Shown here in pieces: positions 7,705-7,750 of a DNA stretch of 7,750 nt (position 1 is the first letter of the stretch; each line of letters begins with the position of its first letter). Both the position numbers and the translations under genes were made by a program. Origin of the DNA: Burkholderiales bacterium (GTDB lineage: Bacteria; Pseudomonadota; Gammaproteobacteria; Burkholderiales; Burkholderiaceae_C); assembly GCA_947474415.1 (NCBI GenBank), contig CANJKD010000090.1, positions 1 to 7,750 on the forward strand. Reading direction: 5' to 3'. Below the pieces are notes generated by a model. That model was given only the letters and a program-made list of their open reading frames with translations, did not search any database and was not told the DNA's origin.

Positions 7705-7750
7705 ATGAACGACTTCTTCAGCTTGGAAACGACCGACGGCATCGCCCACC
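7705..7750 (+). CDS. Probable enoyl-CoA hydratase/isomerase, 5' end
   Basis: Only the first 15 codons are in the window, reading MNDFFSLETTDGIAH. The pattern of a short lead, then a strand Leu-Glu-x-x-Asp-Gly-Ile-Ala-His, is the usual first beta strand of crotonase-fold enzymes (enoyl-CoA hydratase/isomerase), which act on acyl-CoA thioesters in fatty acid breakdown and related paths. The start is well supported by AGGA at 7695-7698, six bases upstream. It is divergent from the lipase-like hydrolase; a lipid-degradation link between the two is plausible but rests on a fragment. The catalytic residues lie outside the window, so the family call is tentative. Confidence 0.55.
   Translation, partial: MNDFFSLETTDGIAH

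Overview
The window is GC-rich, compactly coded bacterial DNA. A small secreted DUF4148-type protein at the left edge, high third-position GC and the overall gene style suggest a betaproteobacterium of the order Burkholderiales. This is inferred from protein style only; no rRNA or other marker gene is present.

Left part (1-1070): a small exported DUF4148-like protein is followed by what looks like a decayed locus. A start-less open stretch ends three bases before the GTG of a major facilitator (MFS) transporter, and that transporter keeps only its first six membrane helices before its frame runs into the next gene. Middle part (1067-4700): an intact ABC exporter half-transporter (membrane domain fused to ATPase) lies 16 bases upstream of a large FAD-dependent dehydrogenase of the uncharacterised COG2509 type; the two are probably co-transcribed. 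Next (4672-5195) is a complete type II toxin-antitoxin module: a ribbon-helix-helix RelB-family antitoxin overlapping a RelE/ParE-family toxin that starts at TTG. A short AT-rich palindromic stretch before it, partly inside the dehydrogenase 3' end, probably holds its promoter and operator.

Right part (5218-7750), mostly on the minus strand: an M20-family metallopeptidase with all expected metal ligands converges on the toxin gene with only 22 bases between them. Upstream of it lies a monoacylglycerol-lipase-like alpha/beta hydrolase with an intact Ser-Asp-His triad. The hydrolase is divergent from the first codons of a probable enoyl-CoA hydratase/isomerase that leaves the window. Promoter-like -10 elements for the divergent pair sit almost back to back.

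No tRNA, rRNA, CRISPR array, insertion sequence or prophage gene was seen. Most of the window is ordinary chromosomal housekeeping or accessory DNA. The points most worth a second look are the decayed transporter locus, the toxin-antitoxin operator, the compact divergent promoter with a possibly leaderless hydrolase transcript, and the exporter-dehydrogenase pair of unknown substrate. I did not find convincing evidence of a wholly new system.
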